Positions 1 to 7,863 of a stretch of DNA of 64,000 nucleotides are shown here, piece by piece. How positions within the stretch are numbered: position 1 is the stretch's first letter; each line of letters opens with the position of its first letter. Under the pieces are notes generated by a model. The model was not told where the DNA came from and did no database searches. It saw only the letters and a list, made by a program, of their open reading frames with translations. The stretch spans positions 372,001-436,000 of the forward strand of contig JAWLHK010000001.1 of the NCBI GenBank assembly GCA_041690355.1, read 5' to 3'. The stretch comes from JAWLHK01 sp041690355 [NCBI: bacterium] (GTDB taxonomy: Bacteria; J088; JAWLBW01). The translations under genes were made by a program, and so were the position numbers.

Positions 1-1
1 C

Positions 2-571
2 AAGGCCAACCACGAGGCCATCCGCTGGATTGAGGGGGACGCTGCTGCCAACCCCTACCCCACCCGGATTGAACACGCCCAGTTCCTGGCCGCCGAAGAC
101 TTCGCGCGGCTCGCCGGAACCGGGGCTGTCGTGTCGATGCAGCCGGTTCACGTCGCCGACGATCTCGGCTGGGCGGGTGCACGCCTGGGGCCCGAACGCG
201 CGGCCAGGGCCTATGCCTGGCGCAGCCACGCCGCCGCCGGCGCCCTGCTGGCGTGCGGCAGCGATGCCCCGGTCTCCGACATCCGCCCGACGCTCGGATT
301 TCACACCGCGCTCACCCGTCAGACACCGGAGGGAACGCCCCCGGGCGGCTGGTATGCGGAACAACGGCTGACCTGGCCAGAAGTCCTGCGCTGCTACACA
401 CAGGGAGCTGCCGCGGCGGTGCGGCGCGACGGGGAGCTCGGTTCCCTCGTCCCCGGAAAGCTCTTCGACGTGACGCTCTTCGACCGCGACTGCCGCGATG
501 ACGCTTCCTGCTGGCTCGCCGCGCGTCCCTTGGGCACGGTGCTCGAAGGCGAATTGCGCCTGCCGCGGTGA
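2..571 (+). CDS. Amidohydrolase (YtcJ-like), C-terminal part only
   Basis: The reading frame is open from the first bases of the window, so the 5' end lies upstream. About 189 residues are visible. The stretch RIEHAQ, followed by a strand ending in SMQPVH, is the metal-site segment of the amidohydrolase_3/YtcJ family. Further on, CGSDAPVSDI supplies the conserved late aspartate, and GSLVPGKLFDVTLFD is the usual C-terminal beta-sandwich return ('G.L.pGk.AD.vv'). Family members hydrolyse amide bonds in small molecules with a bound metal in a TIM barrel; the substrate here cannot be read. It ends 24 bases before the convergent zinc-ribbon gene. I am confident of the family, not of the substrate. 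Confidence 0.85.
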   Translation, partial: KANHEAIRWIEGDAAANPYPTRIEHAQFLAAEDFARLAGTGAVVSMQPVHVADDLGWAGARLGPERAARAYAWRSHAAAGALLACGSDAPVSDIRPTLGFHTALTRQTPEGTPPGGWYAEQRLTWPEVLRCYTQGAAAAVRRDGELGSLVPGKLFDVTLFDRDCRDDASCWLAARPLGTVLEGELRLPR

Positions 572-594
572 AGCGCAGATTGGTCTGCGGCCGG

Positions 595-816
595 TCAGGC
601 CAACGCGAACTGGTGTCCGCAGGCGTTGCAGTTCCAGTCGGGGTCGTCACCGTCGATGATGCACCCGCCGAGCACGATGCGGTCTTCGCGGGCGTCCGCG
701 AGCGCTTCGTCGGTCGGGTACCCGTAGAGGATCCGTACCACTTCAGTTGATCCGCAGGCGGGGCACGGGGGCGCAGATTCCTGAATGAGCGTCTGGTCGT
801 CGTCGTGGTCGTGCAT
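595..816 (-). CDS. Small zinc-ribbon protein, 73 aa
   Basis: The protein starts MHDHDDDQ and contains two CxxC knuckles: CPACG near residue 19 and CNACG near residue 66. Between them lie GYPTDEALADAR and a GGC motif. This matches a widespread family of 60-80-residue bacterial zinc-ribbon proteins of unknown role. The ATG at 816 is chosen because GAAGGAG lies 6-8 bases upstream; the frame continues further upstream but would then translate repeat-rich intergenic DNA. It is convergent with the amidohydrolase. The zinc-ribbon fold is well supported; no specific function can be given. Confidence 0.8.
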   Translation of the reverse strand: MHDHDDDQTLIQESAPPCPACGSTEVVRILYGYPTDEALADAREDRIVLGGCIIDGDDPDWNCNACGHQFALA

Positions 817-887
817 GGAGAACTCCTTCGGGTTCGCACCAGTGACGATACCATGCGAGGGGAGACAAGCGCTGTCCGACCAGGCAG

Positions 888-936
888 AAGCGCCAAGCAC
901 CAAGCGCCGAGCGTCAAGCAAGCAAGGACAAGCGCC
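888..936. repeat. Heptamer array, seven in-register units
   Basis: Seven consecutive 7-base units keep perfect phase: AAGCGCC, AAGCACC, AAGCGCC, GAGCGTC, AAGCAAG, CAAGGAC, AAGCGCC. It lies between the zinc-ribbon gene and the MBL gene and is followed 16 bases later by a second heptamer array with a different unit. Confidence 0.75.
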
Positions 937-952
937 CTGTGTTCTTTCCGGT

Positions 953-987
953 CAATCGTCAATCGTAAATTGTAAGTCGTCAATCGA
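953..987. repeat. Heptamer array, five in-register units
   Basis: Units are CAATCGT, CAATCGT, AAATTGT, AAGTCGT, CAATCGA, all in phase. Read as GTCAATC the unit differs by one base from the GTCACTC unit at 14954 and 44071. Confidence 0.75.
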
Positions 988-998
988 TCGGAATTCCC

Positions 999-1028
999 TT
1001 GCCGCTTTCCAAAGGGGTGCGGTAGATT
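999..1028 (+). promoter_or_regulatory. Sigma-70-type promoter for the MBL gene
   Basis: TTGCCG at 999-1004 and TAGATT at 1023-1028 are 18 bases apart. The predicted start near 1035 leaves a leader of about 32 bases that contains GGAGG before the ATG at 1067. Confidence 0.5.
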
Positions 1029-1066
1029 GGCAGTTTACGCCCCGCTATCCCCATGGAGGTTCTGCG

Positions 1067-1894
1067 ATGAAACTGCTCCCGCGCTTTGCACTGGCTGCCG
1101 CCCTTTCGTTTGCATCCGCACTGCCGGCCTCGGCCCAGGAGGCGAAGGGAGCGACCGAGCTCACCTGGTTCGGTCATGCCGCTTTCCAGCTGAAGACCCC
1201 CTCGGGAAAGATCGTCCTGATCGACCCCTGGCTTACGAATCCGGCCAACCCGAAGGGGAAAGAACAGCTGGAGCAACTTGCGAAGGCCGACCTCATCCTC
1301 CTCTCACACGGCCATTCCGACCACGTCGGCGACTCCACCGCCATCGCCCGGAAAACCGGCGCGAAGCTGGTCGCCACCTTTGATCTCGGGAATGCCATGG
1401 TGGCCTATTCCGGTTTTCCGGCCAAGCAGACCGGCTATGACACGATGGGGAATTTCGGCGGCGAGCTGAGCCTTCTGGACGGCGAAGTTCTGGTGCGCCT
1501 CGTCCCGGCCGTTCATGGGTCGACCATCAAGCTCGAGAACAAGCCCGACGTACATGCGGCAGGGAATCCGGGCGGGTTCGTCATCCGCGTCAAGAACGGT
1601 CCGACGATTTACCACACCGGCGACACCGATGTCTTCGGCGACATGGCCCTCATCGGCGAACGCACGAAGATCGACTACCTGCTCGCGCCCATCGGGGGCC
1701 ATTTCACGATGGACCCGACAGGGGCCGCCCGGGCCGTGAAGCTCATCGGCGCGGCCACGGTCATCCCCATGCACTTCGGCACCTTTCCCGTACTGAAGGG
1801 AACCCCGGCGCAGCTTCAGGAAGCCCTGAAGAAAGAGGCAAGCAAGGCCAGGGTCCGCGAGATGAAGATCGGCGAAACCATTCCGCTGAAATAG
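1067..1894 (+). CDS. Exported metallo-beta-lactamase-fold hydrolase (UPF0173/UlaG-like)
   Basis: A 275-residue protein with a Sec-type signal peptide (MKLLPRFALAAALSF, cleavage near ALPASAQ-EA). The mature part is a compact MBL fold: WFGHAAF near residue 30, the metal motif SHGHSDH (HxHxDH) near residue 84, PAVHG, then HTGDTD for the bridging aspartate, and MHFGTF at the C-terminal metal histidine. This pattern fits the UPF0173 metal-dependent hydrolases, which normally lack a signal peptide, so export is the unusual point. The start is placed at 1067 because GGAGG sits 8 bases upstream; an upstream extension would translate the heptamer arrays. Substrate unknown. Confidence 0.88.
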   Translation: MKLLPRFALAAALSFASALPASAQEAKGATELTWFGHAAFQLKTPSGKIVLIDPWLTNPANPKGKEQLEQLAKADLILLSHGHSDHVGDSTAIARKTGAKLVATFDLGNAMVAYSGFPAKQTGYDTMGNFGGELSLLDGEVLVRLVPAVHGSTIKLENKPDVHAAGNPGGFVIRVKNGPTIYHTGDTDVFGDMALIGERTKIDYLLAPIGGHFTMDPTGAARAVKLIGAATVIPMHFGTFPVLKGTPAQLQEALKKEASKARVREMKIGETIPLK

Positions 1895-1989
1895 GCACAC
1901 CGCCGTTCAGCGGAACGGATTCACGACGGCGACACCGTCGAAGTCCCGGCCAGTCTGCGGCTCCTCGCCACCAGGGGCGATGTGATTAC

Positions 1990-2026
1990 GCGCACATTTC
2001 CACGCAATGAAATGTGGGAAATGCGC
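1990..2026. repeat. Imperfect hairpin between the MBL gene and the large lipoprotein
   Basis: GCGCACATTTCCAC pairs with GTGGGAAATGCGC across a loop of about ten bases, with one bulge on each side. No T-run follows, so it is a weak terminator candidate or an operator-like dyad upstream of the lipoprotein gene. Confidence 0.4.
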
Positions 2027-2102
2027 TCTCGTGTACCGCCGATCACAGAAATCATGGTTTCATTCCGGTACCCTGACGGGCATAGATTTCCGGAGCGTCA
2101 CC

Positions 2103-5100
2103 ATGAACCGACTCGCAGCCTTTCTCCTCCTCCTGCCGCTGGCCGCCTGCGGCGATCTCGCACACGAAGGCCCGTTCGACCCCCTCGCGCCGCTCAAGCT
2201 GCAGGCACGCGGCCAGGTCTCGGGGCGCGTCCTGCTCGAGGGCGAACCCGACGCCGGCCAGGTTGAATTCGTGCTGCAGAGCGAGCACGAAACCTACTCG
2301 GCGAGCAGCCGCAGCGACGGCACGCTCAAGCTGACCGGCATCGTACCCGGCTTCTACGAAGCACGCCTCACCACCCGCTACTTCAAAGAATGGACCGAGC
2401 GCATCCAGGTACCACTCGACGGCCGCGTCGACCTGGGCGAGATCACGCTTCCGCTCCGGCGCGCGAGCATCAACGGCACGGCGACCATCGACCGCGGCGG
2501 CGCCAAGGGCTCGAAGGGGGGCGTCATGGTCACGTTCGTCCGTTCGGCCAGCCTGCGCTCCCAGGCCGCGGGCGCACCCTTTCAGCTGCTCGATTACTAC
2601 CCGATGGCCGGCAGCGGACCCACGCTCACGTACTCTGCGCTGTCGGCGCCCGACGGGGCATTCCGCCTCGACGGTCTTCCGGCGGGCATCTACGACATTA
2701 CCGCGTCGATCACCGAGGGCGAGAGCTGGCCGGCCGGAACCTTGACGGTCACCGGCGACGAAGCCGAACTCGACATCGAGCCCATCGAGGTCAGCCTCGA
2801 TCAGCTGGCGCCCGAAGCGCCGGCCCTGACGATCGCCGATCGCGACGGTGACGGATTCGGGCTCAACGCCGACCGGGTCGAACTGACGTGGACGCGCCCC
2901 TCGGCCGCCGATCTCGCCGGCTACGAACTCGAACGCTACGTCTACGGGTATGACAACGGCTTTCGCCCCTACATTGCCTTCGGGGCCGCAACCAACGGCT
3001 ACGACGACGCGGTGGGCCCCACGACGGGCAGGCCGCACCTGTACCGCATCCGCGCCGTCGACAAGGCGGGCAACGTCTCCTCCTGGTCCCTCGTCGCCCA
3101 GGCCGATCCGTACCGCCCCGTGGAGCGCCTCTACTGGGTATATGGCAATGATGGGCTTCACTACACGATTCCGGTACAGCCGGGGACCAGCACGCTCAGC
3201 GCCGTGCACTTCTATCGGGATGAGGGCAAGAGCCGCTTTTCGACGGCCCTCGCGAACAACGTGACCGAATGGCTGCGCTCAACGCCCGAGAAGGAGATCT
3301 TCGACGAGACGGTTGCGGTTCGCACCTCGAACCAGAGCAACAGCCTGACCTACGACAGCGAATTCGATCTGCGGCTCAGCCGCCGTTCCATCATTCACCA
3401 CGATCCCGGCGGATCGTACCTGGGCTACGGCTGCGGTATCGCGGTCGACCCGTCGGGAACGGCGCACACGCTGTATTCCGACGGCCAGGGAAAAGGGCTC
3501 TGGCATTCGGAGAACTCCAGCGGCAAGTGGGCCCATACGAACGTCTACCCCACCGACACCCCGTACAACAACGACCTGCACTACCGCAACGGCGAACTGT
3601 TCGGACTGGTGGGGCTTGACCCCAGCCTCCTCTACGTGAAGCGAACCACGGAAGGGGTCTGGAGTGACGGCGTGCTTCTGGCCAACGCCACCGTGCGCGG
3701 CATGGACAGCGTCATCGACGGCGCGGGGATCATTCACGTGGCGCTCATGGTCCAGAACGGGAGCTATTACGACATCCGCTATCTGGCCATCGAGGGCGAT
3801 ACGGTCGTCACCAACGAAGGGGTCGCCAGCGAGGCCGGCAACGGACATCCGCCGGCCATCGCTCTGCAGGCCGACGGAACGGTTCACATCGTCTACTACA
3901 ACGGCGTGAATCAGGATCTGACCTGGGCGAAGCGGGTCTACGGCGGATGGCTTGTCAGTGCGCTGGAGTCGGCGGGGAACGTCGGCGGGTGGCCCTCGAT
4001 GACCGCGGGCGCAGACGGCATACTGCATCTTGCCTATGTTCTCATCAGCGATACCGGCGTGGACTACGAGCTGCGCTACCGGAAATATACCACCGCCTGG
4101 AGCGCGCCCGAAACGCTTGAAAACAGCGTCAACGTACGCAACTACACGGCCATCGCCGTGAGTCCCGAGGGCGCCCTCGCCGTCTTCTACTCCGACCAGC
4201 AGGACACCCTTCGCGCCGCGCGCAACAACGGCGGGGGCTGGACAAAAGTGGTCATCGACACGGCGATCAGCCCGTACTACGGGCACTGCCTGCGCGCGGT
4301 GGCTACCGATCGGCGGACCATCGACGCGGTCTACATGCATCTCGACGAGCGCGACGTGCGCTACGTCTCGCTGGCGACCGGCGTGCGCGGCCGTCAGATG
4401 ATCGGCAGCGGTTATGGATATGGCTCCAATCCCGTCATCGCGTCGCCGCGCCCGGGCGAGCTGCACGCGCTCTACGGCGATAACAGCGGCGGAGCCCCGC
4501 TGGTGCATGCCACCAACCGCTCGGGGCGCTGGGAGACGGCGACGCTCGATACCGGTACCTGGCTCGGACGGCTCGCCGTCGATGTGGACGGCGGATTGCA
4601 CGCCGCCTATGCGAACGGCGCCATGCGGTATGCCCGGTTCGACGCCGATACGGGAACGTGGGAGAAGGAGACCGTGCAGGCCGTCGGGGCATCGCAGCCC
4701 GACATCGCGGCGGCTGCGGACGGAACGCCGGCGGTGAGCTATGTGCACGACGGGTTACTCCACGTCGCCGTGCGTGGCATGGCGGGCTGGACCACCGAGG
4801 TGGCGACGACCCGCACCGACGTCGCCCGGACCCGCATCGCCTTCACGACCAACGGCGACCCCGTGGTCGCCCTGACCCGCGACCTCGGTTCCTACGACTT
4901 CAGCGCAGAAGTCTGGCGTAAAACGAATGGCACGTGGACTCAGCTTCAGCTGGGCGCCGGGCCCTCCACCGCTCTCGCCACGGCGGTCGCGGCCGACAGC
5001 CGGGGGCGCATCCACGTGCTGCTGTACGAGATGGGCGAGCTCGATCTCTGGCACGGCGTCTGGAGTGGAGAAGGCTGGCAGTTCACTTTGCTCGACAGCG

Positions 5101-5384
5101 ACGGCGATACCGGGTACCTGGCATTTCTCCGGATCGACGACAGAGACTACGCGCACATCGGCTTTGCCAGCAGCGGCGGCGATCTGAGCTACGCCTCCAG
5201 TGTCGGCGGCTGGCATGTCACGAAACTCATCGACAGCCAGTGGGGGCTCGGGGGCATGGGCTTCGCGATGGATTCCGCCGGAACCCTGCACGGCGTCGCG
5301 ACAGAGTACGGGACGCTGAGCGCCTATCCGAATATCGGCGGCGTGCTCAACCCGATCTCCACCGGCCGTCAGAGCGGCTGGTAG
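2103..5384 (+). CDS. Giant lipoprotein: carboxypeptidase-like Ig domains, Fn3-like domain, about 13 propeller-type repeats
   Basis: A 1093-residue protein with a lipobox signal peptide (LPLAAC, Cys16). Residues about 35-110 and 115-200 resemble carboxypeptidase-regulatory/CNA-B-like beta sandwiches ('SGRVLLEGEPDAG', 'INGTATI'). Residues about 230-335 resemble a fibronectin type III domain (WTRPSAADLAGYELER...YRIRAVDKAGN). From residue about 420 to the end there are roughly thirteen repeats of about 45-60 residues centred on 'D..G..H..Y', for example DPSGTAHTLYSD, QADGTVHIVYYN, DVDGGLHAAYAN and DSRGRIHVLLYE. These look like beta-propeller blades, probably two propellers. Start ATG 2103 is favoured by GGAG upstream and by the signal peptide. 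Probably an outer-membrane surface protein that binds ligand or polysaccharide; no catalytic motif seen. Confidence 0.85.
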   Translation: MNRLAAFLLLLPLAACGDLAHEGPFDPLAPLKLQARGQVSGRVLLEGEPDAGQVEFVLQSEHETYSASSRSDGTLKLTGIVPGFYEARLTTRYFKEWTERIQVPLDGRVDLGEITLPLRRASINGTATIDRGGAKGSKGGVMVTFVRSASLRSQAAGAPFQLLDYYPMAGSGPTLTYSALSAPDGAFRLDGLPAGIYDITASITEGESWPAGTLTVTGDEAELDIEPIEVSLDQLAPEAPALTIADRDGDGFGLNADRVELTWTRPSAADLAGYELERYVYGYDNGFRPYIAFGAATNGYDDAVGPTTGRPHLYRIRAVDKAGNVSSWSLVAQADPYRPVERLYWVYGNDGLHYTIPVQPGTSTLSAVHFYRDEGKSRFSTALANNVTEWLRSTPEKEIFDETVAVRTSNQSNSLTYDSEFDLRLSRRSIIHHDPGGSYLGYGCGIAVDPSGTAHTLYSDGQGKGLWHSENSSGKWAHTNVYPTDTPYNNDLHYRNGELFGLVGLDPSLLYVKRTTEGVWSDGVLLANATVRGMDSVIDGAGIIHVALMVQNGSYYDIRYLAIEGDTVVTNEGVASEAGNGHPPAIALQADGTVHIVYYNGVNQDLTWAKRVYGGWLVSALESAGNVGGWPSMTAGADGILHLAYVLISDTGVDYELRYRKYTTAWSAPETLENSVNVRNYTAIAVSPEGALAVFYSDQQDTLRAARNNGGGWTKVVIDTAISPYYGHCLRAVATDRRTIDAVYMHLDERDVRYVSLATGVRGRQMIGSGYGYGSNPVIASPRPGELHALYGDNSGGAPLVHATNRSGRWETATLDTGTWLGRLAVDVDGGLHAAYANGAMRYARFDADTGTWEKETVQAVGASQPDIAAAADGTPAVSYVHDGLLHVAVRGMAGWTTEVATTRTDVARTRIAFTTNGDPVVALTRDLGSYDFSAEVWRKTNGTWTQLQLGAGPSTALATAVAADSRGRIHVLLYEMGELDLWHGVWSGEGWQFTLLDSDGDTGYLAFLRIDDRDYAHIGFASSGGDLSYASSVGGWHVTKLIDSQWGLGGMGFAMDSAGTLHGVATEYGTLSAYPNIGGVLNPISTGRQSGW

Positions 5385-5385
5385 C

Positions 5386-6261
5386 TCAGCCGCGCGCCGA
5401 CCAGGACTCGTCGGGGAGGTCGAAGGCGGCGTTCATGCCGCGGGCGAAGCGGAACTGAAAGGGGTGCGGATCGATCTGCAGCGCGCGCAGGCGGTCCGCG
5501 ATGCCCCCTTCGCCGATCGTGAGAAATTCACGTTCAGGGCGCGCGCTGCGGCTCCACAGGCGCGACATGTACTTGCGCACGGCGAAGCGCGCCTTGAAGT
5601 TCGTCTGCGCCCGCAGAAGTTCGCCATCCTTGCGGCTGTACAGCCAGGCCGCCACGTCGAACTCCGTCGGCTTGCCCTCGGTGGGGACGCGGAGCGAAAA
5701 GTAGCGCCGTCCCTGTTCGTCGCGGATATCGGTCACGCAGTCGCCGTCTTCTTCGCGGACGTCGATCTCCTCGGTGACCTTGGGGAGCCCCCAGATGCGG
5801 TTGCCCCGGATGCGGTTTTCGAGCGACGTCACGGGCATGTGAAAGACGTAGTAGCCGAACCCCGGGTAGCCGCCCCAGAGCAGCGGAAGCAGCGGAACCG
5901 AGAGCGGCGCGTTCATGAGCACCGGAATCGTGAAGGCCACCTCGTTGTACGGCGGCACGTTCATGACGTTCCGATACTCGTAGCAGGAGATGGTGACCAC
6001 GGCCCGCCCGCCCGGCACCGCCACCGGGCGCATGGCCGGATGCGGCAGCATCGCGCGCGCCGCCTCGTAATCGCAGAGAAAGATGCCGATGGCGCAGGTC
6101 ACGTCGGCGTAGAAGGTGGGAAACCGGTAGTCCTTGGCGATCGCCTCGTCGAGCTGCAGGGGGGCCGCCGCGGGGCGCAGGGCGAAGCGGCGGAAGAAGG
6201 GGTCCTGAAAGCGGTCCTCATTGGAGAGCAGCGGGGCTTCATACTGGAGCGTCGGTTTCAT
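5386..6261 (-). CDS. Acetoacetate decarboxylase-fold protein
   Basis: 291 residues. The central motif RGNRIWGLPKVTEEI near residue 160 corresponds to the acetoacetate decarboxylase family motif around the Schiff-base lysine (G[FL]PK). Upstream, the segment MRPVAVPGGRAVVTISCYEYRN and the aromatic VFHMPVTS strand also fit that family. True acetoacetate decarboxylases carry a second lysine next to the catalytic one, which lowers its pKa; here that residue is valine, so a different reaction on a keto acid is plausible. The stop is one base from the convergent lipoprotein stop. Family assignment is good, activity uncertain. Confidence 0.8.
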   Translation of the reverse strand: MKPTLQYEAPLLSNEDRFQDPFFRRFALRPAAAPLQLDEAIAKDYRFPTFYADVTCAIGIFLCDYEAARAMLPHPAMRPVAVPGGRAVVTISCYEYRNVMNVPPYNEVAFTIPVLMNAPLSVPLLPLLWGGYPGFGYYVFHMPVTSLENRIRGNRIWGLPKVTEEIDVREEDGDCVTDIRDEQGRRYFSLRVPTEGKPTEFDVAAWLYSRKDGELLRAQTNFKARFAVRKYMSRLWSRSARPEREFLTIGEGGIADRLRALQIDPHPFQFRFARGMNAAFDLPDESWSARG

Positions 6262-6451
6262 GGACCACCTTGGAGAGGGAAGTGGAATTCTCCATGCTAC
6301 CGAGTTGCGCCGCCGGATTCCACCCTCTACGATCTAGTGGAGCGTTTCGAAAGCGACATTCCCGTTCGCCTCGAGCTGACGGGCGCGGCAGAGCCGGCGC
6401 CGACAGCGAGAGGGGCTCCATTGCCCGTAACCCATTCCTCCGGTACAGACC

Positions 6452-6952
6452 ATGGCGAACCGCAGCGCATCCCCCACGGCAAAACGGACCCTGAAAGCGC
6501 GCGAGCGGGCCGCCGAGGCCATCCGCACGCTCGAAATCGTGTTCCCCAACCAGACCAACCACTACGGAACGATGTTCGGCGGCCAGGTCATCGCGCTCGC
6601 CGACAAGGCCGCCTACTTCGCGGCCAACAGCTACTGCCGGTGCAACTGCGTGACGGCGAGCATGGAGCGCTTCGACTTCCGGCACCCGATCCGTTCGGGC
6701 GACACGATCGAAGCCTGGGCCAAGGTCGTCTACACGGGGCGCACGTCGATGATCGTCAAGGTCGAAATCCGGGCCCAGAAGCCGAACCGGGACGAGGCGG
6801 TCCTGTGTACGGAAGGATTCCTCACCATGATCGCACTCGGCGAAGACGGCCGCCCCACGACGGTTCCGCCCCTCAAGATCCGCACGCGCAAGGAGCAGGA
6901 CGACTGGGAAGAGGCGCGCAAGATCCGCAAGGCCCACGCCGCCGCACGCTAG
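6452..6952 (+). CDS. Acyl-CoA thioesterase, hotdog fold (YciA/BACH type)
   Basis: 166 residues. The hotdog signature FPNQTNHYGTMFGGQVIALAD (about residues 31-51) carries the catalytic asparagine and the acidic residue on the long helix, as in YciA and BACH acyl-CoA hydrolases. VTASMERFDFRHPIRSGD follows, then the strand VKVEIRAQKP. The enzyme hydrolyses acyl-CoA to free acid and CoA in the cytosol. The tail of about 25 charged residues is typical of this group. The ATG at 6452 has no obvious Shine-Dalgarno. The gene is divergent from the acetoacetate-decarboxylase-like gene, and its stop is close to a heptamer array. Chain-length preference cannot be read. Confidence 0.9.
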   Translation: MANRSASPTAKRTLKARERAAEAIRTLEIVFPNQTNHYGTMFGGQVIALADKAAYFAANSYCRCNCVTASMERFDFRHPIRSGDTIEAWAKVVYTGRTSMIVKVEIRAQKPNRDEAVLCTEGFLTMIALGEDGRPTTVPPLKIRTRKEQDDWEEARKIRKAHAAAR

Positions 6953-6973
6953 GGCGACGCCGTTCCCGTTTCA

Positions 6974-7001
6974 GGAATCAAGAATCTGGAATCAGGAATG
7001 C
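6974..7001. repeat. Heptamer array, four units
   Basis: GGAATCA, AGAATCT, GGAATCA, GGAATGC in phase. GGAATCA is the reverse complement of TGATTCC, the unit of the array at 14881, so the same repeat occurs in both orientations. Confidence 0.75.
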
Positions 7002-7022
7002 AACCTTCCTGACGCGCCAGCG

Positions 7023-7745
7023 TCAGGTAAGGTTGTGAAAGACTTTCTGGACGTCGTCGTCCTGCTCGAGGCGGTCGACCAGCTTGAGCACTTCCTGCGC
7101 GGCTTCGTCCGAGAGCTCCACCGGCGTCGTCGGTATCCACTCTACTTCGGCGCTGACGGGCGTGATCCCCCGATCTTCGAGGGCCTTCTGCAGTGTGCCG
7201 AAATCGGCGAAGGCGCAGCGGATCACCAGGATGTCCTTGCCGTCATCGGTCGTGCTCTCGCCCATCTCTTCGAGCCCGTGGTCGATCAGCTCGAGCTCGA
7301 GCTCGTCCTGGTCGACTCCCTTGGGGTCGATCTTGAAGACCCCCATCTTCTTGAACTGGAACGCCACGCTCCCCGACGTTCCCAGATTCCCGTGGCCGCG
7401 GTCGAAATGCGAGCGCATGTTCGCCACGGTGCGCGTCGGATTGTCGGTCGCGGTCTCGACCAGGATGGCGACGCCGTGAGGGCCATAGCCCTCGTACAGA
7501 ATCTCGCTGTAGTCTTCCTTGTCCTTGCCCATCGCCCGCTTGATCGCGCCTTCAACCCTGTCCTTGGGCATGTTGACGCTCTTGGCGTTCTGCAGGCAGC
7601 GGCGCAAGGCCGGGTTCGAGGCCGGATCGGGGCCGCCCGCCTTGACGGCGATGACGATCTCCTTGCCGATGCGCGTGAACTGCTTGGACATCTTGTCCCA
7701 GCGGGCGAACATCGTATGCTTGCGCGTCTCAAATATGCGTCCCAT
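7023..7745 (-). CDS. yebC: YebC/PmpR-family (TACO1) protein
   Basis: 240 residues spanning the full three-domain YebC fold. The N-terminus [19 protein letters not shown]...FTRIGKEI is the variant typical of the MGR-type branch rather than the MAGHSKW branch. [14 protein letters not shown] and [14 protein letters not shown] are diagnostic. YebC proteins act on ribosomes stalled at polyproline, and some were described as transcription regulators. ATG 7745 is chosen over the ATG five codons upstream because AGAGG lies 6 bases before it and because family N-termini begin MGR. It is transcribed alone, divergent from nothing obvious, and ends beside the heptamer array at 6974. Confidence 0.95.
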   Translation of the reverse strand: MGRIFETRKHTMFARWDKMSKQFTRIGKEIVIAVKAGGPDPASNPALRRCLQNAKSVNMPKDRVEGAIKRAMGKDKEDYSEILYEGYGPHGVAILVETATDNPTRTVANMRSHFDRGHGNLGTSGSVAFQFKKMGVFKIDPKGVDQDELELELIDHGLEEMGESTTDDGKDILVIRCAFADFGTLQKALEDRGITPVSAEVEWIPTTPVELSDEAAQEVLKLVDRLEQDDDVQKVFHNLT

Positions 7746-7818
7746 AAAAGCCTCTGACACCGAACAACAGATGATCCTACTTTATACCACGCGGGTCGAC
7801 TCCGACGCCGCGTAACAG

Positions 7819-7840
7819 AAAGGGGGCCGAAGCCCCCTTT
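7819..7840 (-). terminator. Intrinsic terminator of the acyl-CoA ligase gene
   Basis: On the minus strand the stem AAAGGGGGC closes on GCCCCCTTT through a UUCG tetraloop, and is followed by a T-rich TTTCTGTT. It begins 24 bases after the ligase stop codon. Confidence 0.85.
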
Positions 7841-7863
7841 GCGTGCACCCTTGCGGAGGCGCG

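Noticed and set aside
888-987. Possible CRISPR array
   Set aside because: Units are 7 bases with no unique spacers and no cas genes nearby.
785-1066. N-terminal extension of the MBL hydrolase
   Set aside because: It would translate the heptamer arrays and the promoter; a signal peptide and Shine-Dalgarno fix the start at 1067.
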